Below, one piece after another: positions 19,415-29,345 of a stretch of DNA of 64,000 nt. The stretch lies in assembly GCA_905181815.1 (NCBI GenBank), contig CAJIZA010000001.1, positions 744,001-808,000 on the forward strand, given 5' to 3'. The position numbers were made by a program, and so were the translations under genes. A model generated the notes under the pieces. It did no database searches. It had not been told where the DNA came from and saw only the letters and a list, made by a program, of their open reading frames with translations. Source of the DNA: an uncultured Planktomarina sp. (GTDB lineage: Bacteria; Pseudomonadota; Alphaproteobacteria; Rhodobacterales; Rhodobacteraceae). Each line of letters begins with the position of its first letter. The first letter of the stretch is position 1.

Positions 19415-20202
19415 GGACAGGACAGCTCGGCCTCGGCCAGCTTGGCATCGGCTGCAACCTCGGTCTGCGCAAAGCGAAATTGAACTTCACTGAGAGTCAA
19501 ACACCCCTCTTGCGCATTGCCCATGCGGTGAAACGACAAAGCAAGGTGATAAAGTGCAGAGGGCGCAACCTCATTGGCCTCATCAAGTGAATAGGCCTCT
19601 AAATAGGCCCGCGCCGCCAGACGAAACGCCGCACTGTCCATATAGGCATGTCCCAAAAGCAAATGCGCCCGCTGCGTCAGCGGGCCAATGGGGAAGGCCT
19701 TAACAAATTCTTCGAACATTTGTACGGCGCTGCCAGTGTCGCCAGACAGCAGCATGTCATTGGCGGCATCAAACTCAGCTTGCTCAGAAATCGTTAATAT
19801 CTCACCAGGCAGAACCAAATCCAAACCTGAATCCGTATCAGATCCAAGGGGGAGTGTGGCACCCAATTGCGTCACCACACAGCCCGGTTCCATGGCGCAG
19901 ATACGCGCTTCAAGCATGGCAATTCTCTGGGTCGCATCCCGCACAATAGCAGAAATGCGGTAGGCCAGCTCTTCGGTCTGACCAGTCAAGCGCTGCAACT
20001 CATTTTCAATGGCAGACGTTCGATCCAACAGCGCCCCATCATTGACAAAGCGGCCCTTTTGTGCGGCGGTCAATTCCAGACTCAGGCGTTTGGTTTCATA
20101 CAAAAGACCGGCAAGATCTTGACGCATATCTGCCAACCTGTCAGCAGAGGCGGGTCCGGACAGCCCCGCGATCAAAATCAATGAACGGCCCAGATGCATC
20201 AA
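19411..20202 (-). CDS. cpoB: Tol-Pal system coordinator CpoB/YbgF
   Basis: This 263-aa periplasmic protein has a short signal-like N-terminus ending near SGPASA. A coiled-coil trimerisation region (about 22-110; note LLDRTSAIENELQRLTGQTEEL) precedes a TPR region (about 150-260; FDAANDMLLSGDTGSAVQMF and ALYHLALSFHRMGNAQEG). CpoB coordinates Tol-Pal constriction with peptidoglycan synthesis at the septum. It overlaps pal and tilS by four bases on each side, so translation is coupled. Sequence between coiled coil and TPR is specific to this lineage. Confidence 0.85.
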   Translation of the reverse strand: MMHLGRSLILIAGLSGPASADRLADMRQDLAGLLYETKRLSLELTAAQKGRFVNDGALLDRTSAIENELQRLTGQTEELAYRISAIVRDATQRIAMLEARICAMEPGCVVTQLGATLPLGSDTDSGLDLVLPGEILTISEQAEFDAANDMLLSGDTGSAVQMFEEFVKAFPIGPLTQRAHLLLGHAYMDSAAFRLAARAYLEAYSLDEANEVAPSALYHLALSFHRMGNAQEGCLTLSEVQFRFAQTEVAADAKLAEAELSCP

Positions 20203-20708
20203 CTCATGCTCTGGTTCAAAATGGTAACTGTCCGGCGGTTTTTCTCATAGCATCGCTCAGAGCTGCAAATTTCAATAGGCCGCTCTTTACCATAGCTACG
20301 GGTCTTAAGCCGCAGGCCCGAAACGCCGAGTGCGACGAGGTACTCTTGTACAGATTGTGCCCGCCGGAAGCCCAGCGCGAGGTTGTATTCGCGCGTGCCA
20401 CGCTCATCCGCATGGCCTTCCAGAACCATGACGTAGCCGGGGTTGCTGAGAAGCCATTCCGCTTGGATATCCAAAGCGGCCTTGGAGGATGTGTTCAATG
20501 TGAACTCATCCACATCAAACAACACCGTATCTCCGACGGAAGTTTTGAAATAGGCCGAAGAAGTTGGATCTTTCAAATCCTCAGAGCTGATTTCATTGCC
20601 ATCCCAACCGGACCCACCATCGAGGCCTGCTGTGCTGTACCCCCCGTTGGTATCGGCGCAGGCCACGAGGGTCGCCATAGCCACGAGGGCCAAATACATC
20701 GTTCTCAT
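20199..20708 (-). CDS. pal: Peptidoglycan-associated lipoprotein Pal
   Basis: Pal, 169 aa, is an outer-membrane lipoprotein binding peptidoglycan and TolB. The signal peptide ends in a lipobox TLVAC with Cys17. The OmpA-like domain holds FDVDEFTLNTSSKAALDIQA, VMVLEGHADERGTREYNLALG (the peptidoglycan-binding loop), RAQSVQEYLVALGVS, and CYEKNRRTVTIL. It lies between tolB (45 bases upstream) and cpoB (four-base overlap). Confidence 0.94.
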   Translation of the reverse strand: MRTMYLALVAMATLVACADTNGGYSTAGLDGGSGWDGNEISSEDLKDPTSSAYFKTSVGDTVLFDVDEFTLNTSSKAALDIQAEWLLSNPGYVMVLEGHADERGTREYNLALGFRRAQSVQEYLVALGVSGLRLKTRSYGKERPIEICSSERCYEKNRRTVTILNQSMS

Positions 20709-20753
20709 TTTGGTCTCCTTTCACAGAAACATCGCATCACCAGACCCCCTTTC

Positions 20754-22076
20754 CTAAGGCAGAACAGGGCCCCAAGACGGATCAGAAGCAGGGCTACGCA
20801 GGTTCAAGGCGCGCAGATTTCTGCCAGAAATATCTACCGAATACAGGCTTGGCGCACCCTTTGGTCCTTGGGTTTCGCGGGTAAACATAATCACGCGCCC
20901 ATTAGGCGACCAGCTGGGCCCCTCATCCAAGAAAGAGGCAGACAAAAGCCGTTCTTCACTGCCATCAGTACGCATTACACCAATGCCAAAGCGCCCGTTG
21001 CTTTGCTTGGTAAAGGCGATCAAATCCCCACGCGGGCTCCAGACTGGCGTTCCATAGCGCCCGTTGCCAAAGGATATCCGCTTCGGCGTGCCGCCCGTAG
21101 CTGGCATAACATAGAGTTGCTGCGTGCCGCTGCGGTCACTTTCAAAGACAATTGAGCGCCCATCGGGGCTAAAGCTTGGGGCCGTATCAATGGACGGGCT
21201 TGACGTCATCCGTGCTGAACGCGCACTGGCCAAATCCATTAGATAAATATCAGTGTTTCCACCCTGCTCAAAGGAATAAACCAAACGCTTGGCGTCGGGT
21301 GAAAACCGCGGTGAGAAAGCCATGCCATTGTCCGGTGTCGGCAACCGCTTGCGCGCAGCGCTGCTCACGTTGAGCTGATAGATCTGCGGAAAACCAGTTT
21401 CCCAGCTGGTGTAGAGCACCTGCTTGCCATCTTTGGACACGCGCGGCGCGAGAACGGTATTTTCATTGCCGCTCAAAAATTGCAAATTTTCGCCATCATA
21501 ATCCATAATGGCCAAACGCTTGAGCCGCTTATCTTTCGGCCCAGACTCAGACACGAAGACAATCTTACTGTCAAAATATGGCCCCTCACCGGTGATCCGC
21601 GCGTAGACCTGATCGGCCACCTTATGGGCCATGCGGCGCACAGCTTTGGTGCTGCCGCTGAGCTGCACGCCACTGCCCAGCTGCACACCAGAATAGATAT
21701 CGAAAATGCGGAATTTGACGGTCAGCCGTCCAAAGCTGTTGGTTTTGACCACAGCAGTGACCAAAGCCTGCGTATTGATGGCGCGCCAGTCAGGATAGCG
21801 CACAGGCTCAGCAAAGCTGCTGCGCTGCGCGATAAAACGGCTTGGCGGCACTTCGCGGAACAGGCCACTGCTTGACAAATCTGTGGCTACAATGCGCGAC
21901 ATTTCTGTGGCGCTCGTCACCGCCTCAATATTTTCCGCTTCAAACATTGGAACCGCAAAGGTCAGAGGCTCAATCACCCCATCGGTGATTTCAATACGCA
22001 ACGGTCCATTTTGCGCCATGCCCGCACCTGTCCAAAGGCCAAACGCCAAAACACCAAAATAGATCAATCGCTTCAT
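20754..22076 (-). CDS. tolB: Tol-Pal system beta-propeller protein TolB
   Basis: TolB, 440 aa, is a periplasmic protein linking Pal, TolA and the energised inner-membrane TolQR. A signal peptide ([20 protein letters not shown]) leads into the N-terminal domain and then a six-bladed WD40-like propeller with repeats such as [20 protein letters not shown] and [14 protein letters not shown]. The start overlaps the tolA stop by four bases. Length and domain order match the family. Confidence 0.95.
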   Translation of the reverse strand: MKRLIYFGVLAFGLWTGAGMAQNGPLRIEITDGVIEPLTFAVPMFEAENIEAVTSATEMSRIVATDLSSSGLFREVPPSRFIAQRSSFAEPVRYPDWRAINTQALVTAVVKTNSFGRLTVKFRIFDIYSGVQLGSGVQLSGSTKAVRRMAHKVADQVYARITGEGPYFDSKIVFVSESGPKDKRLKRLAIMDYDGENLQFLSGNENTVLAPRVSKDGKQVLYTSWETGFPQIYQLNVSSAARKRLPTPDNGMAFSPRFSPDAKRLVYSFEQGGNTDIYLMDLASARSARMTSSPSIDTAPSFSPDGRSIVFESDRSGTQQLYVMPATGGTPKRISFGNGRYGTPVWSPRGDLIAFTKQSNGRFGIGVMRTDGSEERLLSASFLDEGPSWSPNGRVIMFTRETQGPKGAPSLYSVDISGRNLRALNLRSPASDPSWGPVLP

Positions 22077-23203
22077 CGCACTCTCATTTTCTCTGGGTTA
22101 AATGTTAATTCCACACGCCGCCAAGTTGAAAATTGGTCCTTCGGCAGTTCAAATCCCTGTGCGCCGCATCCTCGTATAGCACGCAGTGCTGTTTCAAAAG
22201 CCCGCTCTGCACTGATGTCATCCCCCCCCTCGAAGCCAAGCATTTTGATACTGTTTGGCACGGGTTTTCCGTCAAGTGTCAGTTCCATCTCCACCACCAC
22301 AATCGTCGACAAGGCCGCTGATGACAAGGCGCCAAGATTCCAACATTCTGCAATCGCCAGTTGCATACCACGAATAAATTGCTCTGCCAAAGGTGCGGTT
22401 GCAGCCTCAGGCGCCCCCAGAGTGGCGTCACCAGCCATTAAGGCCGCATTTAACGCAGCTGTCACCGGATCAATCTGTGGCGCTTCCGCATCGGGTTCGA
22501 GCGGTTCGGGCGCTGGCGCTGCGCGCGGGGCCGGCCGACTGCGTGGACGCACCGACCGTGCTGGCGCATTGGCTGTCACGACCGGGGCCGCAGAGGGTGT
22601 TTCCGCCTCTGTGACAATTTCTGGGGCCGCAGCTTCGGGCGTTTGCGCCTGCTGCTCCTGTGCGACTTCCGCTGGAGCCTCTTGCGGGGCAGCGGCCTCA
22701 CGGCTCTCGGCACCTATATCCATCTCAATATCAGGCGCATCGATGGCGGCTGGCGCAATCCTTTGCGCCGGACGTGGCTTGGGCGGCAAGCTGGTTTCCA
22801 ATGGCTTTTGCGCGCTGTCCTCCTCCGCAGGCGCCTGCAGCTCCACGGGCGGCAAGATCACAACATCTTGCACAGGCGCGACAGGTTCCGGCCGCTGCAA
22901 AGGCAGGGCATCACCCACAGAAATTTGCGTCAAGCTTTGCGCCACTTGCGCTGGGGCCCCATCCACCTCTGGCGCGCTGGGTCCTGCGGCATCTTCCACA
23001 ACCGGGACCGCCTCAGCACTCGGAATGTCCGTGGAAATGTCCGGACTGATGTTGTTCACCATAATGTCAAACAACTCAGATGAGACAACCGACACATCTG
23101 CAACCGACATTTCAGCGGGCTTACGGGAAAAATCTCCGTTAAAAACCAGCCAGCCCACAAACCCGAGATGGAGGGCGAAGGAGATATAGCTGCCCGGCGA
23201 CAT
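22073..23203 (-). CDS. tolA: TolA, Tol-Pal energy-transducing protein
   Basis: This 376-aa protein has one N-terminal membrane helix ([18 protein letters not shown]), a long Ala/Pro/Glu-rich low-complexity region (about 50-255) that would span the periplasm, and a C-terminal TonB/TolA-like domain (about 275-370; [39 protein letters not shown]). Its position between tolR and tolB fixes the assignment, since sequence conservation of TolA is low. The compositional bias creates a 392-codon antisense open frame that is not a gene. Confidence 0.85.
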   Translation of the reverse strand: MSPGSYISFALHLGFVGWLVFNGDFSRKPAEMSVADVSVVSSELFDIMVNNISPDISTDIPSAEAVPVVEDAAGPSAPEVDGAPAQVAQSLTQISVGDALPLQRPEPVAPVQDVVILPPVELQAPAEEDSAQKPLETSLPPKPRPAQRIAPAAIDAPDIEMDIGAESREAAAPQEAPAEVAQEQQAQTPEAAAPEIVTEAETPSAAPVVTANAPARSVRPRSRPAPRAAPAPEPLEPDAEAPQIDPVTAALNAALMAGDATLGAPEAATAPLAEQFIRGMQLAIAECWNLGALSSAALSTIVVVEMELTLDGKPVPNSIKMLGFEGGDDISAERAFETALRAIRGCGAQGFELPKDQFSTWRRVELTFNPEKMRVR

Positions 23204-23209
23204 GAGACC

Positions 23210-23680
23210 CTATCCACCAGAGCCGTCAAATGTTGGACCGCCCAAATCGGTGACCAAGCCAATATTGCCAAAGCCGGCTGCGTTCATCGCTCCCATGACC
23301 TGCATCACCCGCGCATAGGGAATGGCGCCATCGGCCCGCAAAAAGACCTTATCATCTGCACGCTCCTGTGCGATGCCGCGCAGACGGGTCAAAAATTCCG
23401 TCTCTGGCGTTTCGGTCGTCTGTATCACAATTGCCCCCTCAGCAGTGAGCGTGACGGTCAAGGGCTCCTCCGACTCACTTGGCAAAGCATCGGCGGCAGT
23501 TTTGGGCAAATCAACATCCACCCCGACTGTCAGCAACGGCGCCGCCACCATAAACACGATCAGCAAGACCAACATCACATCCACGAATGGTGTGACATTA
23601 ATCTCGGCCACAGGCCGGCTGCGCCGGCGCCGGCGTCGCCCACCAGAGCGCTCCTCAGCCATATCCAGCTTGATAGCCAA
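23210..23680 (-). CDS. tolR: TolR, proton-motive-force coupled membrane protein
   Basis: TolR, 156 aa, belongs to the ExbD/TolR family, which with TolQ forms the proton-driven stator for TolA. The single membrane helix contains the essential Asp in PFVDVMLVLLIVFMVAAPLL at about residues 31-50. The N-terminus is strongly basic (GGRRRRRRSRP), keeping it cytoplasmic. The C-terminal periplasmic domain (KVFLRADGAIPYARVMQVMG) is typical. It is packed between tolQ and tolA with gaps of a few bases. Confidence 0.94.
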   Translation of the reverse strand: MAIKLDMAEERSGGRRRRRRSRPVAEINVTPFVDVMLVLLIVFMVAAPLLTVGVDVDLPKTAADALPSESEEPLTVTLTAEGAIVIQTTETPETEFLTRLRGIAQERADDKVFLRADGAIPYARVMQVMGAMNAAGFGNIGLVTDLGGPTFDGSGG

Positions 23681-23683
23681 GGC

Positions 23684-24358
23684 TCAGCCTCCCAATTGGC
23701 GCGACAAAATGGTTGCAAACTCGTCCGCAAAGGCTTCATAGCCCGCAATAACCCGATCGCAGCCAACGCTGAGATGGTTGTAAAACACCACCGCTGGGAT
23801 CGCAGCCAGAAGCCCGAGGCCCGTAGCCAAAAGCGCCTCGGCGATCCCCGGCGCCACGACCGCTAAATTGGTATTTTGTTGCGCTGCAATCTCAATAAAG
23901 GCGTTCATGATGCCCCAGACCGTCCCGAACAATCCAATGAAGGGCGCCACCGAGCCAATCGAGGCCAAAATTGCCAATCCACTTTGCAAATCATTCGATT
24001 GCTTGCCCAAAGCCACATCCATGGAACGCTCGATCCGCGATTGTGCCCCGGCAATCAACACCCCATCGCTGCGATGCGAGCGCCGCCATTCGGTCATTCC
24101 GGCCGTAAAAATCAGCTCACTGCCGCCTTTTGGCACAGCGCCAATTTTATCATAGAGCTCATCCAGCGGCTCGCCAGACCAAAAGGCCTTGTCAAACTTC
24201 GCAGCCCGGCGCCGCGCCAGGTTCAAAGCGATGCGCTTGTTAATCGCGATGGTCCAAGACCAAATTGACAGGCCAATCAGCAACACAATCACCGACTGAA
24301 CTGGCAGTGTCGCGCGGGAAAATAGGGCCCAAATCGAAAAATCGATTGCTGCTTCCAT
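23684..24358 (-). CDS. tolQ: TolQ, Tol-Pal proton channel subunit
   Basis: TolQ, 224 aa, is in the MotA/ExbB/TolQ family. Three membrane helices are visible: SVIVLLIGLSIWSWTIAINK near 20-40, then GLAILASIGSVAPFIGLFGTVW (130s-150s), and the helix ALLATGLGLLAAIPAVVFYN near 170-190. I start at ATG 24356-24358 (MEAAIDFSIWALF), with AGAGG in front; a longer frame to 24430 adds 24 uncharacteristic residues. It heads tolQRAB-pal-cpoB and follows ybgC by 91 bases. Confidence 0.94.
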   Translation of the reverse strand: MEAAIDFSIWALFSRATLPVQSVIVLLIGLSIWSWTIAINKRIALNLARRRAAKFDKAFWSGEPLDELYDKIGAVPKGGSELIFTAGMTEWRRSHRSDGVLIAGAQSRIERSMDVALGKQSNDLQSGLAILASIGSVAPFIGLFGTVWGIMNAFIEIAAQQNTNLAVVAPGIAEALLATGLGLLAAIPAVVFYNHLSVGCDRVIAGYEAFADEFATILSRQLGG

Positions 24359-24449
24359 GTGAATGCCTCTGCTTGTGGCTCTTTGACCAAGTTTTGCGCA
24401 ACCGTAGCGAAAAACCTTACAAAAAGCCAAGCATTCGCAGCAATAGTTT

Positions 24450-24839
24450 TTAGGGGTTAGAATTTCGGCGGAGTTCTGCCGGAAGACGGGTCGGCTTGCC
24501 CGCCTTCGTCAAGGCCACGATCGTCACTTCAGCAGTAAAAAGCACCTGCCCCGCGCGCTGCACCTCTTGCTGCAAGATCCATCGTGCTGGAGTGGATGAC
24601 CGTCGCTGGCTCACAACCTCTAGCAAATCCCCCAGCCTTGCGGGAGCCAAGTACTCTGCCTGAATGGCGCGTACGGCGAAAACCACACCACCTGCCTGAA
24701 GCGCCAATTGATCCACACCCAGTTGTGCCACCCAAGTCGAACGCGCCCGTTCGATGAACTTTAAATAATTGGCATAATAGACAATGCCGCCCATATCCGT
24801 GTCTTCGTAATAGACAGTTAATTCGAACCTATGGCTCAT
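24450..24839 (-). CDS. ybgC: Tol-Pal-associated acyl-CoA thioesterase YbgC
   Basis: This 129-aa hotdog thioesterase has the YbgC signature: VYYEDTDMGGIVYYANYLKF, with catalytic Asp in YEDTD, followed by FIERARSTWVAQLGV. The enzyme hydrolyses short-chain acyl-CoA or acyl-ACP thioesters at the inner membrane, and the gene is nearly always placed before tolQ. It overlaps the preceding unknown gene by four bases. Its length fits the family. Confidence 0.9.
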   Translation of the reverse strand: MSHRFELTVYYEDTDMGGIVYYANYLKFIERARSTWVAQLGVDQLALQAGGVVFAVRAIQAEYLAPARLGDLLEVVSQRRSSTPARWILQQEVQRAGQVLFTAEVTIVALTKAGKPTRLPAELRRNSNP

Positions 24840-25465
24840 TGAACCGCCTCAATCCGCGCAGCCAATCGCAGCGTATGGCTGGTATCATTGGCGCGCGCTG
24901 GCATCACCGGATCATAGCCCGCGCGCAGCAAGGCGGCAATCTCAGGTCGCATGACTGTGGTGCCATTGTCCAGCACAGCCAGAGGCGAGCGGTTTATAAA
25001 CGCCTCTTGTGACCACAAGAACATAGCCTGCACCGCCTGCGACAACGCCAGGCTATCGGCCCCCAGTTGTTGCAGAGCCTCATCGATGCGCAGAAAGACG
25101 AAACAAGCCTGAATCGCGCCCTGATCGTCAAAACGAAAAGCACGATATTGATTGGCCTGCGCGGCAACGAGGCGATCCACCACGTTGTCCAATTGCGGGA
25201 TCATCTGATCGAGATCTGGCACGGCGCGCAATTCTTCCCAATCGGAAAAGAAGAACATCATCAGATTGCTGCCCAATTCCGGATCCAATTCATCAATGTG
25301 GTGCCCAGCGGCGATACACACGGCCTCAATTGCCGACTTCATGATGACCAAAGTCTCGTCCTGCACGCCAAAAACCACAGGGCAAATCGGGCGGCCCCAG
25401 CGGGCAAAGACATAGCTGCCATCTGTCCGGGTGAACATGCGTCCAATCTCGCTTGCCGTTAACAC
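24836..25465 (-). CDS. Conserved-looking hypothetical protein between ruvB and ybgC
   Basis: I do not recognise this 209-aa soluble protein. It starts MLTASEIGRMFTRTDGSYVF and contains FARWGRPICPVVFG, MKSAIEAVCIAAGHHIDELDP, and a segment FFSDWEELRAVPDLDQMIP; it is rich in acidic residues, with no signal peptide or membrane helix. The pattern resembles the uncharacterised alphaproteobacterial proteins that accompany ruvB-ybgC-tol. Its stop overlaps the ybgC start by four bases, which points to translational coupling with the Tol module rather than with ruvB, 89 bases upstream. Confidence 0.75.
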   Translation of the reverse strand: MLTASEIGRMFTRTDGSYVFARWGRPICPVVFGVQDETLVIMKSAIEAVCIAAGHHIDELDPELGSNLMMFFFSDWEELRAVPDLDQMIPQLDNVVDRLVAAQANQYRAFRFDDQGAIQACFVFLRIDEALQQLGADSLALSQAVQAMFLWSQEAFINRSPLAVLDNGTTVMRPEIAALLRAGYDPVMPARANDTSHTLRLAARIEAVQ

Positions 25466-25554
25466 TGGCCAATCCTTCTATTGCCACAAAACGCGCGCCC
25501 CACATAACGCTCTATAGGGTGTTTGGCTAGGCTCAGAAGCCAGGCGCGTTGCGG

Positions 25555-26604
25555 CTATTCAAACAGCTGAGCCTGCGACGCCGGCTGCGGCGGCGCCATA
25601 TCCAGATGCGTCCAAGCCTTTTGGGCCAACATGCGACCGCGCGGCGTACGCTGTATCATGCCTTTTTGCAAAAGGTATGGCTCAATCACCTCTTCCAAAG
25701 CATCACGGCTTTCTGACAAGGCCGCTGATAGGGTCTCAATGCCCACCGGGCCACCAACGTAATTCTCCGCGATCAAGCGCAAATAGCGCCGATCTGCGCC
25801 ATCCAACCCCAGATGATCCACGCCCAGACGGGTCAGCGCGTGATCAGCGATCGCTTGGGTGATGCGCCCATCGCCTTCCACAACTGCGAAATCCAGAACC
25901 CGGCGCAGCAAGCGCCCGGCGATGCGCGGCGTGCCCCGCGCCCGTTTAGCAATCTCCCGCGCGCCTGCATCATCCGCCGGCACGCCCAATAGCTTGGCAT
26001 TGCGCGTGACAATCTGGTGCAACTCGGCATCGGTGTAAAATTCCAAACGCGTCGGAATGCCGAAGCGGTCACGCAGAGGTGTCGTGAGAAGACCCAAACG
26101 AGTCGTGGCGCCCACGAGAGTGAAAGGCTGCAACTCAATGCGCACTGTGCGCGCCGCAGGTCCCTCCCCAATGACAAGGTCTAGTTCAAAATCTTCCAGT
26201 GCCGGATAAAGAATTTCTTCCACCACAGGATTAAGGCGATGAATTTCATCAATGAATAGGACATCGCGCGCTTCAAGGTTCGTCAAGATCGCGGCCAAAT
26301 CCCCAGCTTTGGCCAGAACCGGCCCACTGGTCATACGGAAATTAACACCTAATTCGCGCGCCATGATCTGCGCCAAAGTGGTTTTTCCGAGGCCGGGCGG
26401 GCCATGAAAAAGCGCATGATCCATGGCCTCCCCGCGCTGCCGTGCCGATTGAATGAAGACGTTCAAATTGGCGCGCGCCACCTCTTGTCCGATAAACTCA
26501 TTGAGACCCTTGGGCCGTAAGGCCTTGTCACCATCCTCCGCCAGCCGTTCGGGCCGCAGGGCTGGATCAGGCTCAGTTGCGCCGCTGTCCCAGTCCGCGC
26601 TCAT
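25555..26604 (-). CDS. ruvB: Holliday junction branch migration ATPase RuvB
   Basis: RuvB, 349 aa, is the hexameric AAA+ motor that drives branch migration with RuvA. The sequence shows [21 protein letters not shown], Walker [18 protein letters not shown] near residues 67-83, Walker [13 protein letters not shown], sensor [11 protein letters not shown], and the winged-helix end [13 protein letters not shown]. It overlaps ruvA by four bases. The N-terminal 20 residues vary, as usual in this lineage. Confidence 0.96.
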   Translation of the reverse strand: MSADWDSGATEPDPALRPERLAEDGDKALRPKGLNEFIGQEVARANLNVFIQSARQRGEAMDHALFHGPPGLGKTTLAQIMARELGVNFRMTSGPVLAKAGDLAAILTNLEARDVLFIDEIHRLNPVVEEILYPALEDFELDLVIGEGPAARTVRIELQPFTLVGATTRLGLLTTPLRDRFGIPTRLEFYTDAELHQIVTRNAKLLGVPADDAGAREIAKRARGTPRIAGRLLRRVLDFAVVEGDGRITQAIADHALTRLGVDHLGLDGADRRYLRLIAENYVGGPVGIETLSAALSESRDALEEVIEPYLLQKGMIQRTPRGRMLAQKAWTHLDMAPPQPASQAQLFE

Positions 26605-27275
26605 ATCTTAGGTACCATTTTTTTGAGTGCAGCACGGATCAAGCTAGCGGAATCTCCCCCGGCCATTTCGCCACTCAACTGCGCCACAACCGCCGCCACC
26701 TCTCCTGGAGCATAGCCCAGATTGCTCAAAGCCGACAATGCATCTGCCTGCGCTGAGGGGGTCGCGGCTGGCGTTAATTCTGCGGGAACGGCGGGCCTTG
26801 CACTCTCGATCACAGCTGCCTCCTGCACATCATCCTTATGGATCTGCACCGCCCCATCCATCATGGCCATCACAGCCGGCGCTTTGTCTTTTAACTCGAT
26901 CACCACCCGTTGCGCGGTTTTAGGTCCAACACCCTTTGCCGCTTTCAAAGCTGTCCAGTCTCCCATCGCGATGGATCGGCTCACCCCGTCAGGCCCCAAG
27001 ACCCCGAGGATCGCCAGGGAGGCCTTCGCCCCGATCCCTTGCACAGACATCAGCAATCTGTGCCATTCCTTCTCAACGAGAGAGGTGAAGCCAAACAATT
27101 GCATGAGATCTTCACGCACCAATAAGTCCGTGTAGAGCGCAACAGCCTCGCCGGCAGGCGGTAAAACCGCAAGGGTGCGGTCGGAACAATAAACCATGTA
27201 CCCCACGCCGCGCACATCTAACATAACATGATCGCTGGCTTTATAGTCCACGCGCCCTGACAGTTTTCCAATCAT
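26601..27275 (-). CDS. ruvA: Holliday junction DNA-binding protein RuvA
   Basis: RuvA, 224 aa, is the tetrameric junction-binding partner of RuvB. The start [19 protein letters not shown] is placed at ATG 27273-27275, overlapping the ruvC stop as [22 protein letters not shown] and [20 protein letters not shown] are the two helix-hairpin-helix motifs. The C-terminal domain III (about 180-224; [19 protein letters not shown]) regulates RuvB. The linker is Ala/Pro rich and somewhat longer than in E. coli (203 aa). Confidence 0.95.
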   Translation of the reverse strand: MIGKLSGRVDYKASDHVMLDVRGVGYMVYCSDRTLAVLPPAGEAVALYTDLLVREDLMQLFGFTSLVEKEWHRLLMSVQGIGAKASLAILGVLGPDGVSRSIAMGDWTALKAAKGVGPKTAQRVVIELKDKAPAVMAMMDGAVQIHKDDVQEAAVIESARPAVPAELTPAATPSAQADALSALSNLGYAPGEVAAVVAQLSGEMAGGDSASLIRAALKKMVPKI

Positions 27276-27778
27276 CCACTTGCCCTTTGCAATGCGGCCT
27301 GAAAATGACTGCCCGCTTGGATATGATGCGCGTGACAAATGGCAATCGCAAGCGCATCAGTTGCATCGGGCCCAACCAATTGCGCACCCGGCAGTTGCAA
27401 AGACACCATATGCTCGACCTGCCGCTTGTCCGCGTGCCCCACGCCCACCACCGCTTTTTTCACCGCGTTGGGCGCATATTCTCCTACCTCCAGCCGAAAC
27501 TTCGCAGGCACCAGCATGGCGATCCCGCGCGCCTGACCCAATTTCAACGTGCCCGCCCCGTCGCGATTCACAAAGGTTTGCTCCACGGCCGCATGACTGG
27601 GCTCATAGCGCTCAATCACCTCAGACAGCCCGTCAAACAGCGCCAATAAGCGCCCAGCCAAGGGCCCCGGCAGGGTTTGACATTGACCATTGGCCACATG
27701 CCGCAGCTTGCTGCCTTGCACATCCACAAGCCCCCAGCCTGTGGAGCGCAAACCCGGATCAATGCCCAATACCCGCAT
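27272..27778 (-). CDS. ruvC: Crossover junction endodeoxyribonuclease RuvC
   Basis: RuvC, 168 aa, is the Holliday junction resolvase. The start [16 protein letters not shown] at 27778 carries the first catalytic Asp, [20 protein letters not shown] the second acidic residue, and [16 protein letters not shown] the last acidic pair. An ORF extending to 27820 adds 14 residues before MRVLGID and is not supported by family length. It heads the minus-strand run that continues to ftsH. Confidence 0.95.
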   Translation of the reverse strand: MRVLGIDPGLRSTGWGLVDVQGSKLRHVANGQCQTLPGPLAGRLLALFDGLSEVIERYEPSHAAVEQTFVNRDGAGTLKLGQARGIAMLVPAKFRLEVGEYAPNAVKKAVVGVGHADKRQVEHMVSLQLPGAQLVGPDATDALAIAICHAHHIQAGSHFQAALQRASG

Positions 27779-28055
27779 AGAATTGCCCTTCGCAAATTCG
27801 TATTGTGCCTTAAGTAGCACGAAACGCGAACATCTGAAAAGCAGTCATTTCGATTGTGGCGCAAATTTCAGCGGCACTTAACCCCAATTTTGAACAAAGA
27901 CCTCTTAAAAACAAAACCCTATATCTCTAAAAAGGCATGCAAAAATTGCATATCGGTTATGTTGTTTTTCCCAGTAGCCAAGACCTCGTATCGCGCCTAA
28001 ACGCCCAGCATAAAGACACACACCCCTGACATCATTTTCCGAAAGGACGCCCCCA

Positions 28056-28259
28056 ATGGCATATCTTGACACATCCCGCAGCTCCGCAATGTCCGCATCT
28101 CGCACAATCCTTGCAAATTTCGCCGCCGCCGTCTCCACAGCCTTTATACGCTGGAACGATGCGCGCGTCACACGCAAGGCCCTGTCACAACTGACATTGC
28201 GTGAACTCAATGACATAGGTTTGGCACCCCGTGACATCGAACGCATCGCACGCCGCTGA
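28056..28259 (+). CDS. DUF1127 small protein
   Basis: This 67-aa protein ends in the DUF1127 motif ALSQLTLRELNDIGLAPRDI followed by ERIARR, a short Arg-rich helical domain common in alphaproteobacteria. Small DUF1127 proteins have been connected with phosphate/carbon metabolism and RNA turnover, but the function of this one is not visible. CGAAAGGACGCCCCCAATGG places AAGGA before the start. It is divergent from ruvC and terminates at the hairpin 28294-28325. Confidence 0.85.
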   Translation: MAYLDTSRSSAMSASRTILANFAAAVSTAFIRWNDARVTRKALSQLTLRELNDIGLAPRDIERIARR

Positions 28260-28293
28260 TACACGCCTACCATCGAGAATCATGCCCGATTTC

Positions 28294-28325
28294 AAAACGT
28301 CGCGCTGATCTCAGCGCGGCGTTTT
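28294..28325. terminator. Bidirectional terminator between DUF1127 gene and prmA
   Basis: AAAACGtCGCGCTGA-tc-TCAGCGCGgCGTTTT is an almost perfect 15-bp stem with A/T flanks. It can terminate the DUF1127 gene on the plus strand and prmA on the minus strand. Confidence 0.8.
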
Positions 28326-28342
28326 GCTTTCGAGCCTGAAGG

Positions 28343-29215
28343 CTACTGGTGCCGGCGCAGCGTCAAAGCGCTCCATTCACTGAGATCTTCGCGGGTTTTC
28401 AAGTCGAAACCCTGCGCCTGATAGACCTCAACGATATCCTCAGCTTGCTCAATCAACAGCCCCGACAGAATGGCCAGGCCGCCAGGGGCCAGGTGCGCCG
28501 CCATGTCAGGCGCCAGCTCAATCAGCGGGCCTTTCAGGATATTTGCAAAAATAAGATCAAAGGGTGCGCCCGCCTGCACCACAGGCGAGTCAAATCCAAT
28601 AGACTCAACGCAGCCCACCCGGCCGTCCAACCCATTGGCTTTCACATTGGCAAGTGCTACCTCGACCGCCACCGGATCAATGTCACTGGCCAGAACAGAC
28701 GCCGCGCCCATACGGGCGGCAGACATGGCCAAAACGGCCGTACCGCAGCCAAGATCTAGGACATTGTCGAACCGCTGCGCATCATCCAACAGCCGGTCAT
28801 AGGCTCGCAAACAGCCCAGCGTGGTGCCGTGATGCCCGGTGCCAAAAGCCATGGCCGCTTCGATCAACAAGCCAATACGACCCTCAGGTAAAAGCGCGGC
28901 ATCATGGCTGCCATAAACGAAAAATCGACCAGCCTCGACTGGCGGTAATTCGCGGCGCACTTTGGCGACCCAATCTTGATCCGGCACTTCGGATACGACA
29001 AAGGGCCCTGCTCCAAAAGCGGCCGATAGCAAAGCCAGATCAATATCATCGGGTGCATCGAGAAAATACCCACCCACTTCCCAGATGCCCTTGCCGTCTT
29101 CAACTTCAAATACCCCGACCCCGGTTGGTTCAGGGTCCAGCTCTTCAAGCGCCTCACCCAGAGCTTCTGCTTGAGATTTACCGGGCAATGTTGTCAGGGC
29201 GGTGTAGGTCAGCAT
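28343..29215 (-). CDS. prmA: Ribosomal protein L11 methyltransferase
   Basis: PrmA, 290 aa, uses SAM to methylate L11. An N-terminal substrate-binding domain (about 1-95) leads into a Rossmann methyltransferase domain with AFGTGHHGTTLGCLRAYDRL, the SAM loop VLDLGCGTAVLAMSAARMG, SDIDPVAVEVALANVKANG, and FANILKGPLIELAPDM, all family signatures. The gene stands alone, converging with the DUF1127 gene on a shared hairpin. Confidence 0.93.
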   Translation of the reverse strand: MLTYTALTTLPGKSQAEALGEALEELDPEPTGVGVFEVEDGKGIWEVGGYFLDAPDDIDLALLSAAFGAGPFVVSEVPDQDWVAKVRRELPPVEAGRFFVYGSHDAALLPEGRIGLLIEAAMAFGTGHHGTTLGCLRAYDRLLDDAQRFDNVLDLGCGTAVLAMSAARMGAASVLASDIDPVAVEVALANVKANGLDGRVGCVESIGFDSPVVQAGAPFDLIFANILKGPLIELAPDMAAHLAPGGLAILSGLLIEQAEDIVEVYQAQGFDLKTREDLSEWSALTLRRHQ

Positions 29216-29345
29216 GGGTCGGCTCCAATGGTTTTATGTGCCCATATCTTGTCTGGCCAGCCATCGCAATTGCTTGCCACCCGCGCCGTTTGCGAAGGGC
29301 ACGCCCGCCGCAAACTCAAGGACAGGGCCGCGGCACGCGGCGCCG

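Noticed and set aside
20061-21155. A 364-codon open frame antisense to tolB/pal/cpoB
   Set aside because: It overlaps three certain genes and its translation has no domain character.
22011-23189. A 392-codon open frame antisense to tolA
   Set aside because: Composed of Ser/Ala/Gly low complexity produced by the Ala/Pro/Glu-rich tolA coding sequence on the other strand; no start site or family.
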